DNA of 64,000 nt. Origin: Acidovorax defluvii. GTDB lineage: Bacteria; Pseudomonadota; Gammaproteobacteria; Burkholderiales; Burkholderiaceae_C. Below are positions 53,331 to 62,852 of this stretch, one piece after another; the stretch's first letter is position 1; each line of letters begins with the position of its first letter. The notes below the pieces were generated by a model. That model saw only the letters and a list, made by a program, of their open reading frames with translations, was not told the origin of the DNA and searched no databases. Position numbers and translations under genes: made by a program. The stretch is from positions 1 through 64,000 of the forward strand of contig QLTU01000019.1 of NCBI GenBank assembly GCA_003268905.1, given 5' to 3'.

Positions 53331-54308
53331 TTAATCTACCGTGGCACCGGTATCCTTGACCACGCGGCTCCACTTGGGCAGGTCAGCCTGCACAAGCGCC
53401 CCCAGCTGGGCGGCTGTGCCCTTGAAAGGCTCGCAACCCACGGCGGCCAGTTTCTCGACCACGTCCTTGTGCTCCAGCGCGCGGGCCACCTCGGCCTGCA
53501 GCTGCGCCACGATGGGCGCGGGCGTGCCTACCGGTGCAAACAGCGCATACCAGGGGGCCTGGCCAAAGCCCTTGATGGTTTCGCCAATCGTTGGCGCATC
53601 GGGCAAGGCGGCCACGCGCTTTTCGTTGACCACGCCCACCACCTTGAGCTTGCCCGCCTTGATGAACGCAATGGCCGACGGCAGGCTCTGCACCGACAGC
53701 GGCACCTGCCCGCCCACCACATCGGTGGCGGCAGCGGCCGAGCCCTTTTAGGGAATGTGCTGTAACTGGATGCCCGCGGCCTTTTGCAGCATCTCGCCAA
53801 TCAGGTGGTTCAGCGTGCCGTTGCCCGCCGAGGCAATCGAATACTTGCCGGGGCTGGCCTTGGCCAGCGTGACCAGCTCGGCCACCGTGTTGCCTGGGAA
53901 CGAGGGGTGCGCCACCAGCACATAACCGGCCGTGGCAATGGGCGCGACGGGCGCAAAGTCTTTCACCGGGTCAAAGCCCGGGTTCTTGTAGAGCGCGGGG
54001 CCAATCACATGCGCACTGTCGGATGTGAGCAGCAACGTGTAGCCATCATTGCGCGCGCGGGCCGTGGTGCCCGTGGCCAGAGTGCCACCTGCACCAGGGC
54101 GGTTCTCCACCACCACGCTCTGGCCCAGCTGCTCGCCGAGTTTTTGCGCCACCACGCGGGCAATCGCATCGTTGGCACCGCCTGCGGCCTGCGGCACCAC
54201 CACCGTGATGGGTTTGGACGGAAACTTGTCTTGCGCGCTCGCCGTGAAAGCGGCCGAGCACAGCACGGCAGCAGCAAAAATGCGGCGGGACATCATGGGG
54301 TGGGTCAT
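53331..54308 (-). pseudogene. Bug-family receptor broken by one in-frame TAA
   Basis: The frame is continuous over 326 codons but codon 187 (53750-53748) is TAA. It lies where the family has the Tyr of PYKG: the frame reads LQHIP-stop-KGSAAAATDVVGGQ. One base (TAC or TAT to TAA) explains it. The N-terminal half has a signal peptide (FAAAVLCSAAFTASAQ) and ITVVVPQAAGGANDAIARVV. The C-terminal half has LPDAPTIGETIKGFGQAPWY. Either a recent inactivation or a sequencing error. It is next to the intact paralogue. Confidence 0.85.
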
Positions 54309-54374
54309 GGTTTTTGTCTCCTGGTGTTATGGATAAAACAAGGCAAGAACGGCGAACCGTTCGCACATCGACGC

Positions 54375-55355
54375 TCAGCGCGCCAGCGCACGTTCGCGAA
54401 TGGCTTCAAAGTCCGCAGGCACCGGGTGCAGCGTCAGGCGCTGGCCCGCCTTGACGATCTGGCTGGGAATATCGCGGCCAATCAGGGCCGGCAGGCGCTG
54501 CGCTGCGGCAACCAGCCGGGTCAGGTCCACCCCCGTGTCGTAGCCCATGAGCTGCAGCGCGTGCACGATTTCCTCGCTGCACACATTGCCCGACGCGCCA
54601 GGCGCATAGGGGCAGCCGCCCAGCCCGCCCAGCGAGGCATCAAACCGGTCGGCTCCCGCATCAATGGCCGCCAGCACATTGGCCAGCCCCATGCCGCGCG
54701 TGTTGTGAAAGTGCAGCGTGAAATCCATGCCCGGCCAGCGCGCGCGCGCCGCAGTGGTGAGCTGGTGCACCTGGGTCGGATACGCCATGCCCGTCGTGTC
54801 GCACAGCGTGATGCCGCGCACGCCCAGGTCGGCAAAACGCTGCACCCAATCGAACACGGCGGACGCGTGCACATTGCCCTCCATGGGGCACCCAAACACG
54901 CATGACAGCGACACATTCACCGCCACCTGCGCGGCCTGCGCCGTGGCAACCACCTGCGCCAGGCTGGCAAAAGACTGCTCGCGCGTCATGCGCAGGTTGG
55001 AAATGTTGTGCGTTTCGCTGGCCGACATGACGAGGTTCAACTCGTCGGTGCGCGCCTCGATCGCGCGCTCGGCCCCCCGCACATTGGGCACCAGTGCGCT
55101 GTAGACCGTTCCGGGCCGGCGCGTGATCTCGCGCATCACAATCTCGGCATCCTTGAGCGCCGGGATGGCCGTGGGCGATGTGAACGAAGTCACCTCGATC
55201 TTGGACAGGCCCGCTGACGACAACGCATTGCACAGCGCGATCTTGTCTTCAGTGGGCACAAAGGCCTTTTCCATCTGCAGGCCGTCGCGCAGGCCCACTT
55301 CCTGCATGTGGATGCGGCGCCCCGCACCTTGCCACACCGTGCTGGATGCACTCAT
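54375..55355 (-). CDS. HMG-CoA lyase-like enzyme
   Basis: A 326-residue DRE-TIM metallolyase that cleaves 3-hydroxy-3-methylglutaryl-CoA or a similar branched 3-hydroxyacyl-CoA. HMQEVGLRDGLQMEKAFVPT carries the Arg/Asp of the active site, AVNVSLSCVFGCPMEGNVHA is typical of lyases, LHFHNTRGMGLANVLAAIDA the metal histidines, and GLGGCPYAPGASGNVCSEEI the catalytic Cys loop. Start overlaps the CoA-transferase stop (ATGA). The pair suggests CoA activation followed by lyase cleavage. Confidence 0.9.
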   Translation of the reverse strand: MSASSTVWQGAGRRIHMQEVGLRDGLQMEKAFVPTEDKIALCNALSSAGLSKIEVTSFTSPTAIPALKDAEIVMREITRRPGTVYSALVPNVRGAERAIEARTDELNLVMSASETHNISNLRMTREQSFASLAQVVATAQAAQVAVNVSLSCVFGCPMEGNVHASAVFDWVQRFADLGVRGITLCDTTGMAYPTQVHQLTTAARARWPGMDFTLHFHNTRGMGLANVLAAIDAGADRFDASLGGLGGCPYAPGASGNVCSEEIVHALQLMGYDTGVDLTRLVAAAQRLPALIGRDIPSQIVKAGQRLTLHPVPADFEAIRERALAR

Positions 55356-56584
55356 TGAATCACCCCTTTGCTGCGCAGCAGCGCAATCTGTTCATCCGAC
55401 AAACCCGCTTCGGCCAACACGGCGTCGGTGTCGTCACCCAGGTGCGGCGCACTGCTGCGGATGGTGCCGGGCGTGGCCGATAGCTTGGGCACGATGCCGG
55501 GCACCTCCACGGTATAGCCGTCGCGCGTGGTCTGCGATAGCAGCATGTCACGGGCGCGGTAGTGCGGGTCTTCGGCAATGTCTTTGGCGGTGTAGACCTT
55601 GCCTGCGGGCACGCGGGCATTGCCCAGGGCATCGAGCACCTGCTGCACCGTGCGCTGCGCGCTCCAGGCGCCAATGGCAGTGTCGATCTCTTCCACGCGG
55701 GCCACGCGGCCCGCGTTGTCGGCCAAGTCGGGCGCAGCGCCCAGGTCGGGCCGGCCAATCGCGTCCATGAGCCGCTTGAAGATGCTGTCGCCATTGCCCG
55801 CCACCAGCACCCATCCGTCCTGGCAAGGGTAGGCGTTGCTCGGGGCAATGCCCGGCAGCGCACTGCCAGCCGCCTCGCGCACCACACCGAAGGCGCTGTA
55901 TTCGGGGATCAGGCTTTCCATCACGTTGAACACGGCCTCATGCAGCGCCACGTCAATCACCTGGCCTTTGCCGCCGTTGACCTTGCGGTGGTACAGCGCC
56001 GTGAGCACGCCGATGGTGCCGTGCAGCGCCGCCAGCGTGTCGCCAATCGACACGCCCACGCGCACCGGCACGCGGCCGGGCTCGCCGGTCAGGTGGCGCA
56101 GGCCGCCCATGGCCTCGCCGATGGCGCCAAAGCCCGGCAGGTCGCGGTAGGGGCCGGTCTGGCCGTAGCCCGAGATGCGCAGCATTACCAGGCCGGGGTT
56201 GAGCTGGTGCAGCTCTTGCGGCGACATGCCCCAGCCTTCCAGCGTGCCCGGGCGAAAGTTCTCGACCAGCACATCGGCCTCAGCAATCAGCTGGCGGGCG
56301 ATGGCCTGCCCTTCCTTTTGGCGCAGGTCCAGCGCCACCGAGCGCTTGTTGCGCGACTGCACCTGCCACCACACCGAGGTGCCTTCCTTGATCAGGCGCC
56401 AGTTGCGCAGGGGGTCTCCGGTCTCGGGTGCCTCGATCTTGATGACATCGGCGCCAAACTCGCCCAGCGTCTTGCCGCAAAACGGGCCGGCGATGAGCTG
56501 GCCCATCTCCACCACGCGCACACCGGCAAGGGCGGCGGGTGAAATGCCATGGGGTGGGGCCGAAAAAGATTGCGACGATTCCAT
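55352..56584 (-). CDS. Class III (CaiB/BaiF) CoA transferase
   Basis: A 410-residue formyl-CoA-transferase-type enzyme that moves CoA from a donor (often succinyl-CoA) to an acid. LAGVRVVEMGQLIAGPFCGK, FGADVIKIEAPETGDPLRNW, VALDLRQKEGQAIARQLIAE, ADVLVENFRPGTLEGWGMSP and LPGFGAIGEAMGGLRHLTGE are family motifs; the catalytic Asp sits near YLENFRPG-like VENFRPG. The ATG at 56584 is preferred (MESSQSFSAPPHG) over earlier starts in low-complexity sequence. Upstream partner of the lyase and divergent from the LysR gene. Confidence 0.9.
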   Translation of the reverse strand: MESSQSFSAPPHGISPAALAGVRVVEMGQLIAGPFCGKTLGEFGADVIKIEAPETGDPLRNWRLIKEGTSVWWQVQSRNKRSVALDLRQKEGQAIARQLIAEADVLVENFRPGTLEGWGMSPQELHQLNPGLVMLRISGYGQTGPYRDLPGFGAIGEAMGGLRHLTGEPGRVPVRVGVSIGDTLAALHGTIGVLTALYHRKVNGGKGQVIDVALHEAVFNVMESLIPEYSAFGVVREAAGSALPGIAPSNAYPCQDGWVLVAGNGDSIFKRLMDAIGRPDLGAAPDLADNAGRVARVEEIDTAIGAWSAQRTVQQVLDALGNARVPAGKVYTAKDIAEDPHYRARDMLLSQTTRDGYTVEVPGIVPKLSATPGTIRSSAPHLGDDTDAVLAEAGLSDEQIALLRSKGVIQ

Positions 56585-56729
56585 GCAGTGGGGTCTCCGT
56601 GGGCGCGCTGCCCGTGTGGGTTTGGCCCGCATCATGCGCACACCCGCCCCGCCCGTAAAACGCTGATGTGCGAAGCTGCCATCGCAATCCAGCATGGCTG
56701 GCGGGCCGGGTGGTTACCATCAGCACCCC

Positions 56730-57635
56730 ATGAAACTCGACCCCGTCTCCCTGCGCCTGTTTGTTGCCGTGATGGAAGAAAACACCATCGCCGCCGCCGC
56801 CGCGCGCGAACACCTGGCCGCGTCGGCCGTCAGCCGCCGCCTGGCCGACCTGGAGGGCGCGCTGCAGGTAGAGCTGTTCACCCGCAGCAACCGGGGCACA
56901 GAGCCAACGGCTGCGGCGTTTGCCCTGCTGCACATGGCGCGCGGCGTGCTCAATGACCTCGATGGCATTGCCAGCCAGATGCGCGAATACGGCACTGGCG
57001 TGCGCGGCCATGTGCGCGTGGTGGCCAACATATCGGCCATCACACAGTTTCTGCCCGGCGAGCTGCAAAGCTTTCTGGCGCTGCACCCGCAGGTGGACGT
57101 GCGCCTGCAGGAGCAGATCAGCACATCCATAGCCCAGTCGGTGGCCGAAAACGCCGCCGATGTGGGCATCCTGAACGATGGCAACTACGGCGACCGCATC
57201 ACGCTGCTGCCTTACCGCACCGACGAACTGGTGCTGGTGGTGCCCACGGGCCACGCGCTGGCGCGGCGCAAGGCGGTTGCCATGACCGAGGCACTGGCTT
57301 TTGACTTTGTCGGGGTGCACCCGGGCAGCGCCATCAACAACCAGCTCACGCGCGCAGCCGCCGAGGCGGGCTTGCCGCTCAGGTTGCGCATCCAGGTCAC
57401 CAGCTACGACGCGCTGTGCCTGATGGTGGCCGCCGGCCTGGGCATTGGCGTCATGCCGCGCGGCAGTGCCGCGCTGTACAAGGGCACGCTGGCAATCCGG
57501 GCTGTCACGCTGAACGAGCCCTGGGCCCAGCGCAGACTGGTGCTGGGCGTGCGCACCGAAGAATCCCTGTCCAGCGTTGCGCGCCTGCTGGTGGACCACC
57601 TGCGCAACCCTCAACGCCCCACCACCCTGCCATGA
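56730..57635 (+). CDS. LysR-family transcriptional regulator
   Basis: A 301-residue regulator. The N-terminal winged helix (about residues 1-65) has VSLRLFVAVMEENTIAAAAA, HLAASAVSRRLADLEGALQV and ELFTRSNRGTEPT. The substrate-binding domain (90-295) follows. It is divergent from the CoA transferase gene with a 145-bp gap, the classical layout for a LysR regulator of that operon. The inducer is unknown. It overlaps earP by four bases, though earP is functionally unrelated. Confidence 0.92.
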   Translation: MKLDPVSLRLFVAVMEENTIAAAAAREHLAASAVSRRLADLEGALQVELFTRSNRGTEPTAAAFALLHMARGVLNDLDGIASQMREYGTGVRGHVRVVANISAITQFLPGELQSFLALHPQVDVRLQEQISTSIAQSVAENAADVGILNDGNYGDRITLLPYRTDELVLVVPTGHALARRKAVAMTEALAFDFVGVHPGSAINNQLTRAAAEAGLPLRLRIQVTSYDALCLMVAAGLGIGVMPRGSAALYKGTLAIRAVTLNEPWAQRRLVLGVRTEESLSSVARLLVDHLRNPQRPTTLP

Positions 57636-58804
57636 ACCAGCCCGTAGCCCCCCTGCAGTGGGACATTTTTTGCCGCGTGATCGACAACTTTGGCGACATC
57701 GGCGTCTGCTGGCGCCTAGCCACACAACTGGCCGGGCAAGGCCAGCAGGTGCGCCTGTGGGTGGACGACGCCTCGGCCCTGCAGTGGATGGCGCCCCAAG
57801 GCTGCCCGGGGGTAGAGGTGCGTGCCTGGGGCTCGCCCGTGCCTGCCGCACACGAGGCGCCACCCGACGTAATGCTGGAGGCCTTCGGCTGCGAAATTGC
57901 TCCTGAATTCATAGCTTATAGCGCTTATATGGCAAGCACTACAGGCCAAAAACCCGTCTGGATCAATCTTGAATACCTGTCCGCAGAAGGCTATGTGGAG
58001 CGCAACCACCGCCTGCCCTCGCCCATCCTCTCTGGCCCGGCCTTCGGATGGACACGCTGGTTTTTTTACCCCGGTTTCACGGCGGGCACGGGCGGCCTGC
58101 TGCGCGAGCCTGACCTGATGGAGCGCCGCAACGCGTTGGATGTGATCGCCTGGCGTGCCGCGCACGCGCCGTTGGCCGCGCATGCTGCCAGTGCTATCAG
58201 TGACCCTTGCGACGCCAGTGACGTCAATACACTCGATCCGCAACGCTGGATCTCGCTTTTTTGCTATGAGCCCCCGGCCCTGCCCGACTTGCTGGCGCAA
58301 TGCACCAAAACCCCCACGCACCTTCTCGTCACGCCCGGCCGTGCCACGAAGGCCGTGTACAAGGCCGTGGGCCATTTATTTAACGAAAACGGCTGCCAGC
58401 CTTTGATGGACAAGCGCGATCTGCTATCCATTTCGTATCTTCCCCACTGCACCCAACCTGCGTTTGACGACATGCTGTGGGCCTGCGACCTGAACCTGGT
58501 GCGCGGCGAGGACTCCCTGGTGCGGGCGCTTTGGGCCGGGCAGGCGCTGGTGTGGCAGATTTACCCGCAGCACGACAACGCCCACCACGACAAACTCATG
58601 GCTTTTCTCGACTGGCTGAAGGCCCCGCCCTCGCTGCGGCGGTTTCACGCTGCTTGGAACGGGCTGGACAACACACCGCTGGTGATGCCCGACGCTGTCA
58701 CCCTGGCCGAATGGACGGACTGCGTGCAGGCGGCCCGCGCACAACTGCTGATGCAGGACAACCTGGTGGCGCAACTTTGGCGCTTTGTGCGCGAAAAACG
58801 GTAA
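57632..58804 (+). CDS. earP: EF-P arginine rhamnosyltransferase EarP
   Basis: A 390-residue GT-B glycosyltransferase that adds rhamnose from dTDP-rhamnose to Arg32 of [23 protein letters not shown] holds the catalytic Asp, [20 protein letters not shown] is a family motif, and [20 protein letters not shown] has the nucleotide-binding RGEDS. It lies directly before efp, the standard pair. An interspersed repeat is built in frame into codons 90-109. Start ATGA overlaps the LysR gene. Confidence 0.95.
   Translation: MNQPVAPLQWDIFCRVIDNFGDIGVCWRLATQLAGQGQQVRLWVDDASALQWMAPQGCPGVEVRAWGSPVPAAHEAPPDVMLEAFGCEIAPEFIAYSAYMASTTGQKPVWINLEYLSAEGYVERNHRLPSPILSGPAFGWTRWFFYPGFTAGTGGLLREPDLMERRNALDVIAWRAAHAPLAAHAASAISDPCDASDVNTLDPQRWISLFCYEPPALPDLLAQCTKTPTHLLVTPGRATKAVYKAVGHLFNENGCQPLMDKRDLLSISYLPHCTQPAFDDMLWACDLNLVRGEDSLVRALWAGQALVWQIYPQHDNAHHDKLMAFLDWLKAPPSLRRFHAAWNGLDNTPLVMPDAVTLAEWTDCVQAARAQLLMQDNLVAQLWRFVREKR
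57899..57960 (+). repeat. Two-hairpin repeat absorbed in frame in earP
   Basis: GCTCCTGAATTCATAGCTTA, then TAGCGCTTATATGGCAAGCA and CTACAGGCC. The first block is almost identical to the intergenic copy at 29652. It encodes [17 protein letters not shown]. Confidence 0.8.
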
Positions 58805-58952
58805 AATTCAAGGCTTTGCGCAAACAAGGCGCGGCACACCGGTGCCCCGCCTTTGCGCATTTTCGCCGCGGAACAAGCATCGGCACGGCGCGCCTTCTTC
58901 CCTGAAGGCCACCAGCGAGCGCGTTGAGCGGCCCCAACCCAAGCAACCTGCT

Positions 58953-59507
58953 ATGAAAATCGCTCAAGAAATCCGCGCCGGCAACGTCATCATGCACGGC
59001 AAGGACCCCATGGTCGTCCTCAAGACCGAATACGCACGCGGCGGTCGCGGCGCTGCCACCGTGCGCATGAAGCTCAAAAGCCTGATCGGCAACTTCGGCA
59101 CTGAAAACGTGTTCAAGGCCGACGACAAGATCGACAACGTGATCCTGGACAAGAAGGAGTGCACCTACTCCTACTTTGCCGACCCGATGTACGTCTGCAT
59201 GGACACCGAGTTCAACCAGTACGAAGTCGAAGCCGAAAACATGGGCGACGCACTGAACTACCTGGAAGACGGCATGACGCTGGAAGTGGTGTTCTACGAC
59301 GGCAAGGCCATCTCGGTCGAGCTGCCCACCAGCGTCGAACGCGAAATCACCTGGACCGAACCCGCCGTCAAGGGCGACACGTCCGGCAAGGTGCTCAAGC
59401 CCGCCAAGATTGCCACCGGCTTCGAAGTGCCCGTGCCGCTGTTCGTATCGCAAGGCGACAAGATTGAAATCGACACCCGCACCGGCGAATACCGCAAGCG
59501 CGTGTAA
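58953..59507 (+). CDS. efp: Elongation factor P
   Basis: A 184-residue translation factor that relieves ribosome stalling at polyproline. Domain I carries the modified loop: Arg32 in [20 protein letters not shown], the rhamnosylated (not lysylated) form, in line with earP upstream. [20 protein letters not shown] is the usual start. Length normal. A strong terminator follows. Confidence 0.97.
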   Translation: MKIAQEIRAGNVIMHGKDPMVVLKTEYARGGRGAATVRMKLKSLIGNFGTENVFKADDKIDNVILDKKECTYSYFADPMYVCMDTEFNQYEVEAENMGDALNYLEDGMTLEVVFYDGKAISVELPTSVEREITWTEPAVKGDTSGKVLKPAKIATGFEVPVPLFVSQGDKIEIDTRTGEYRKRV

Positions 59508-59523
59508 GCATGTCTCATGCAGC

Positions 59524-59553
59524 AAAAAGGCTTCCCTCGGGAAGCCTTTTTTC
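59524..59553 (+). terminator. Terminator after efp
   Basis: AAGGCTTCCC-TC-GGGAAGCCTT followed by TTTTC. Confidence 0.9.
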
Positions 59554-59606
59554 TTGGTGTGCCTGCTGGCGTGGCGCTGGTTGGTGCCATGGCAGTACTT
59601 CACCAG

Positions 59607-59682
59607 TGCTATTGAAAAATGAGCTGGTAGCGCTTTCCAATCAATGGTTTCAATGTAAAAACAGCATGAAATCCAATGGAGA
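59607..59682 (+). repeat. Two-hairpin interspersed repeat (efp-rimO)
   Basis: GTGCTATTGAAAAATGAGCT, then GGTAGCGCTTTCCAATCAAT. Diverged copy between the convergent genes efp and rimO. Confidence 0.7.
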
Positions 59683-59703
59683 AAACCGCTAGCTGCTCAC
59701 TTT

Positions 59704-61095
59704 TTAGATGGGCTGCGCCACCAGGTCGTGGCCCTGCACACCCACAATGCGCGCGCGGGTGAACTCGCCCACCTTCATCTGCATGCTGATTTTTTCGGGC
59801 GGCAGCAACTGCACGGTGCCGTCAATCTCGGGCGCATCAGCGTAGCTGCGGCCCACGCCGCCCTTGCGCCCCATGGCGGGGGCGTGGTCCACCAGTACCT
59901 GCATGGTTGCGCCCACGCGGCGCTGCAGCTTGGCGACCGATACCTCTTCGGCCACCGCCATGAAGCGCGCCCGGCGCGCCTCGCGCTCCTCCAGGGGCAG
60001 CATGCCTGGCAGGTTGTTGGCCTCGGCGCCATTCACGTCGCTGTAGGCAAAGCAGCCCGCGCGGTCGATCCGCGCCTCGCGCATGAAGTCGAGCAGGTGC
60101 TGAAACTCTTCCTCGGTCTCGCCGGGGAAGCCCGCAATAAAGGTGCTGCGGATCACCAGCTCGGGGCAGGCCTCGCGCCAGCGCTGGATGCGATCGAGGT
60201 TCTTCTCGCCGCTGGCCGGGCGCTTCATGCGCTTGAGCACGTCGGGGTGGCTGTGCTGGAAAGGCACGTCCAGGTAGGGCAGCACCAGGCCTTGGGCCAT
60301 CAGCGGAATGATCTCGTCCACGCTCGGGTACGGGTACACGTAGTGCAGGCGAACCCAGGCACCGTAGGGCGCAGCCATTTCACCCAGGGACTGCACCAGC
60401 TCCAGCAGGCGCGTTTTGACGGGCTTGCCGTCCCAGAAACCGGTGCGGTATTTCACGTCCACGCCGTAGGCCGAGGTGTCCTGGCTGATGATGAGCAGCT
60501 CTTTGACACCGCCTTCGAACAGCGCCCGGGCCTCTTTCAGCACATCGCCAATGGGGCGCGACACGAGGTCGCCGCGCATGGACGGGATGATGCAGAAGGT
60601 GCAGCGGTGGTTGCAGCCTTCGCTGATCTTGAGGTAGGCGTAGTGGCGCGGCGTGAGCTTGATGCCCGCCTCGCCAAAGGCGCCGGGTACCAGGTCGAGA
60701 AAGGGGTCGTGCGGTTTGGGCAGGTTGCGGTGCACGGCGTCCATCACCTCCTGCGTGGCATGCGGGCCGGTGACGGCCAGCACACTGGGGTGCATTTGCT
60801 GCACCATGTTGCCACCGCCCTCGCCCGCGCGCGCGCCCAGGCAGCCGGTGACGATCACCTTGCCGTTCTCGGCCAGGGCGTCGCCAATGGTGTCCAGGCT
60901 CTCTTTGACGGCATCGTCGATGAAGCCGCAGGTGTTGACGATGACCAGGTCCGCGCCTTCAAAGGTCTTGGCGGTCTGGTAACCCTCGGCGCTGAGTTGC
61001 GTGAGGATGAGTTCGGAGTCAGTCAGGTTCTTGGGGCAGCCGAGGCTGACAAACCCGACCTTGGGGGCTTTTGTGGGGGAGAGTGCTTCGCTCAT
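59704..61095 (-). CDS. rimO: Ribosomal protein S12 methylthiotransferase RimO
   Basis: A 463-residue radical-SAM enzyme that methylthiolates Asp89 of ribosomal protein S12. MTTase domain with [20 protein letters not shown] and [20 protein letters not shown]. Radical SAM CxxxCxxC is in [24 protein letters not shown] domain at the C-terminus. Conserved cysteines of the first cluster are present (GCPKN, NTCGF, GCLGA). Start at [15 protein letters not shown]; the earlier frame start lacks support. RimO, not MiaB, by GCPKN and the length. Confidence 0.96.
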   Translation of the reverse strand: MSEALSPTKAPKVGFVSLGCPKNLTDSELILTQLSAEGYQTAKTFEGADLVIVNTCGFIDDAVKESLDTIGDALAENGKVIVTGCLGARAGEGGGNMVQQMHPSVLAVTGPHATQEVMDAVHRNLPKPHDPFLDLVPGAFGEAGIKLTPRHYAYLKISEGCNHRCTFCIIPSMRGDLVSRPIGDVLKEARALFEGGVKELLIISQDTSAYGVDVKYRTGFWDGKPVKTRLLELVQSLGEMAAPYGAWVRLHYVYPYPSVDEIIPLMAQGLVLPYLDVPFQHSHPDVLKRMKRPASGEKNLDRIQRWREACPELVIRSTFIAGFPGETEEEFQHLLDFMREARIDRAGCFAYSDVNGAEANNLPGMLPLEEREARRARFMAVAEEVSVAKLQRRVGATMQVLVDHAPAMGRKGGVGRSYADAPEIDGTVQLLPPEKISMQMKVGEFTRARIVGVQGHDLVAQPI

Positions 61096-61156
61096 ATTCC
61101 CGTATTGTCCCAGTTCCGGCGACCCGGCAGTCCGGACAGTGGGATTGAGGCGCAAA

Positions 61157-61693
61157 TCAGCGCTTGAGACCAAAGGCGCCCAGCATCTGCTCGGTCTGCT
61201 TTTGCATCTGCTCCTGCATCTGGTTGAGCATCGATTGCGATTGCTCCACGTAGTTGCCCATCATGCCCTTGAGCATGGGCGACTGCAGGCTCATGAACTG
61301 CGCCCACATTTCGGGTGTGACGTTTTGCGACTGTTCGGCCAGCTTGGCCTGCACATCAGTGAAAGCCTGCACGTTCTTTTCCAGGTAGGCCCCCATGAAG
61401 CCCTGCATCGCATGGCCATAGAAACGGATGATGTTGGCCAGCACCGCCTCGGTAAACATGGGTGCGCCACCAGCCTCTTCTTCGAGGATGATCTGAAGCA
61501 GGATGCTGCGCGTGAGGTCTTCGCCCGTCTTGGCATCGCGCACCACCACATTCTGGTGGGCCATGACGAGCTGACGCACTTCGGCCAGGGTGATGTAGGT
61601 AGAGGTATCGGTGTCGTAGAGGCGGCGGTTCGGGTATTTCTTGATCACGCGCTGCGCTGTCTTGGAGGCGGGGGCGCTTTTCTTGTCGGGCAC
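61157..61693 (-). CDS. phaR: PHA synthesis repressor PhaR
   Basis: A 178-residue repressor that binds DNA and PHB and controls phasin and its own gene. The N-terminal PHB/PHA accumulation regulator domain has [20 protein letters not shown] and [20 protein letters not shown]. The C-terminal third is Met/Gln-rich ([16 protein letters not shown]). The GTG at 61693 is chosen because GAGGAG lies six bases before it; the ATG nine codons earlier (61720) has no such site and nearly touches a PhaR box. Confidence 0.93.
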   Translation of the reverse strand: MPDKKSAPASKTAQRVIKKYPNRRLYDTDTSTYITLAEVRQLVMAHQNVVVRDAKTGEDLTRSILLQIILEEEAGGAPMFTEAVLANIIRFYGHAMQGFMGAYLEKNVQAFTDVQAKLAEQSQNVTPEMWAQFMSLQSPMLKGMMGNYVEQSQSMLNQMQEQMQKQTEQMLGAFGLKR

Positions 61694-61723
61694 TACGGAC
61701 TCCTCGGGCGCAAGGCCCATTTA

Positions 61724-61736
61724 TTGCAGTGCAGCA
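61724..61736 (-). promoter_or_regulatory. Candidate PhaR operator upstream of phaR
   Basis: The minus strand reads TGCTGCACTGCAA, 13 of 13 identical to the operator at 42656-42668 before the phasin gene. It lies 31-43 bp before the GTG start of phaR and suggests autorepression. Confidence 0.7.
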
Positions 61737-61906
61737 GATTCTAGAGAGTGATAGCCCCCTCTCCGGCAAAGGAATACCCTGATGAGTCCGAGCGGGCTAT
61801 TCCCACCGACCTTGCACCATGGCGGCAGCAATCGCGCGAGTGGGAGTGTGCTTTGATGCGCTGCCACCGCATGCGTCACTAAATCCGGGCTGGCTCACCA
61901 CGCAAT

Positions 61907-62287
61907 TCAGCGAGGCAGGCTGCGGTCTTTTGTGGCGTCGGTACCTGTGGGCGCAACGTCTGCATCGACCGTGCCTTCCGGATTCGTCAGCTCGCCGGCG
62001 GCACCGCCACTGATCGCGCCAGCCACTGCGCCAAGCGTGCCACCGACCAAGACACCAACCGGACCTGCAACCACGGCACCAACGGCCGCACCCGCAGCCG
62101 AACCCGCCACAACACCGCCACCGATCAAGGCAGACTTCGATTCCCGCTCGGTCTCTTCGGGAGTGAGCCCAACCTAGGCTGCGGGAGTCGGATCCTGGGA
62201 CGGCACACCATGCCCGGGAACAGCCTGCTCGGCAAGGTCTGGGTCAACCGGTTGTGCGCTCGTCGGCTGAGAAGTCAATGAGTTCAT
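61907..62287 (-). pseudogene. Glycine-zipper protein gene interrupted by TAG
   Basis: The frame starts at MNSLTSQPTSAQPV (ATG at 62287, AGGAG five bases upstream) and runs to 61907, but codon 38 (62176-62174) is TAG. Past the stop it reads VGLTPEETERESKSALIGGG then VVAGSAAGAAVGAVVAGPVG, a Gly-zipper membrane helix typical of short osmotic/stress proteins. One base (CAG to TAG) restores a protein of about 126 residues. A separate 73-residue product from an internal TTG is possible but less likely. Confidence 0.65.
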
Positions 62288-62614
62288 GTGTGCTCCTGGG
62301 GAAGTGGACGGGGACGCGAGTGAAAACGCTCGCTTACCACCGTTGTAAATTCCACACCGCGCTCTTTGCGTGGTCCAAGAGGCTGTGGCACCGTCAGACA
62401 GCATCCCGCGGCACCGCCACCGGTGGCGCACGCCATTAGGTGCCCACAACGAGGTTTGCCAGTAGCCTTTCCACCGGCGCCCGCGAAAGAACCATTGGGG
62501 CAACGTTCGCTCGTGCAAACGACAGCACATGGCATGTACGTACCGCCCCCGTGGCAGATCACCCATCGAGCGCATTGCCGCCCCGATAAAACCCGATTGA
62601 TCTGCGGCACCAAT
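62288..62614. other. Gene-poor stretch, no gene recognised
   Basis: The minus-strand frames here are Cys/Trp/Arg-rich and do not resemble proteins I know. It includes the promoter region of the interrupted glycine-zipper gene. Confidence 0.4.
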
Positions 62615-62650
62615 AAAAAAGCCTTCCAAATCGTTGATTTGGAAGGCTTT
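62615..62650 (-). terminator. Terminator after tRNA-Val (GAC)
   Basis: On the minus strand GCCTTCCAAATC and GATTTGGAAGGC form a 12-bp stem with a 2-3 base loop, followed by TTTTTT. Confidence 0.9.
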
Positions 62651-62664
62651 GACCAATGGTTAGT

Positions 62665-62741
62665 TGGTAGGCGCGATTGGACTCGAACCAACGACCCCCA
62701 CCATGTCAAGGTGGTGCTCTAACCAGCTGAGCTACGCGCCT
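62665..62741 (-). tRNA. tRNA-Val (GAC)
   Basis: Cloverleaf on the minus strand: acceptor AGGCGCG/CGCGCCT, anticodon loop TTGACAT with anticodon GAC, T-arm GTTGG-TTCGAGT-CCAAT, discriminator A, CCA encoded. 77 nt. It reads codon GTC. Confidence 0.96.
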
Positions 62742-62852
62742 GTCGTTGTTTAGATTTCAATTATAGCCATAAAAATCAGGCTGTTTGGCTGACGCTTCAA
62801 CAAATCATGGTGAAGAGCCCCCGTCAACTTTCGCGGATACGGCGCACGCAGC

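Noticed and set aside
61907-62287. TAG read as pyrrolysine or another recoded amino acid
   Set aside because: Nothing in the window supports recoding, and a simple point mutation explains the stop.
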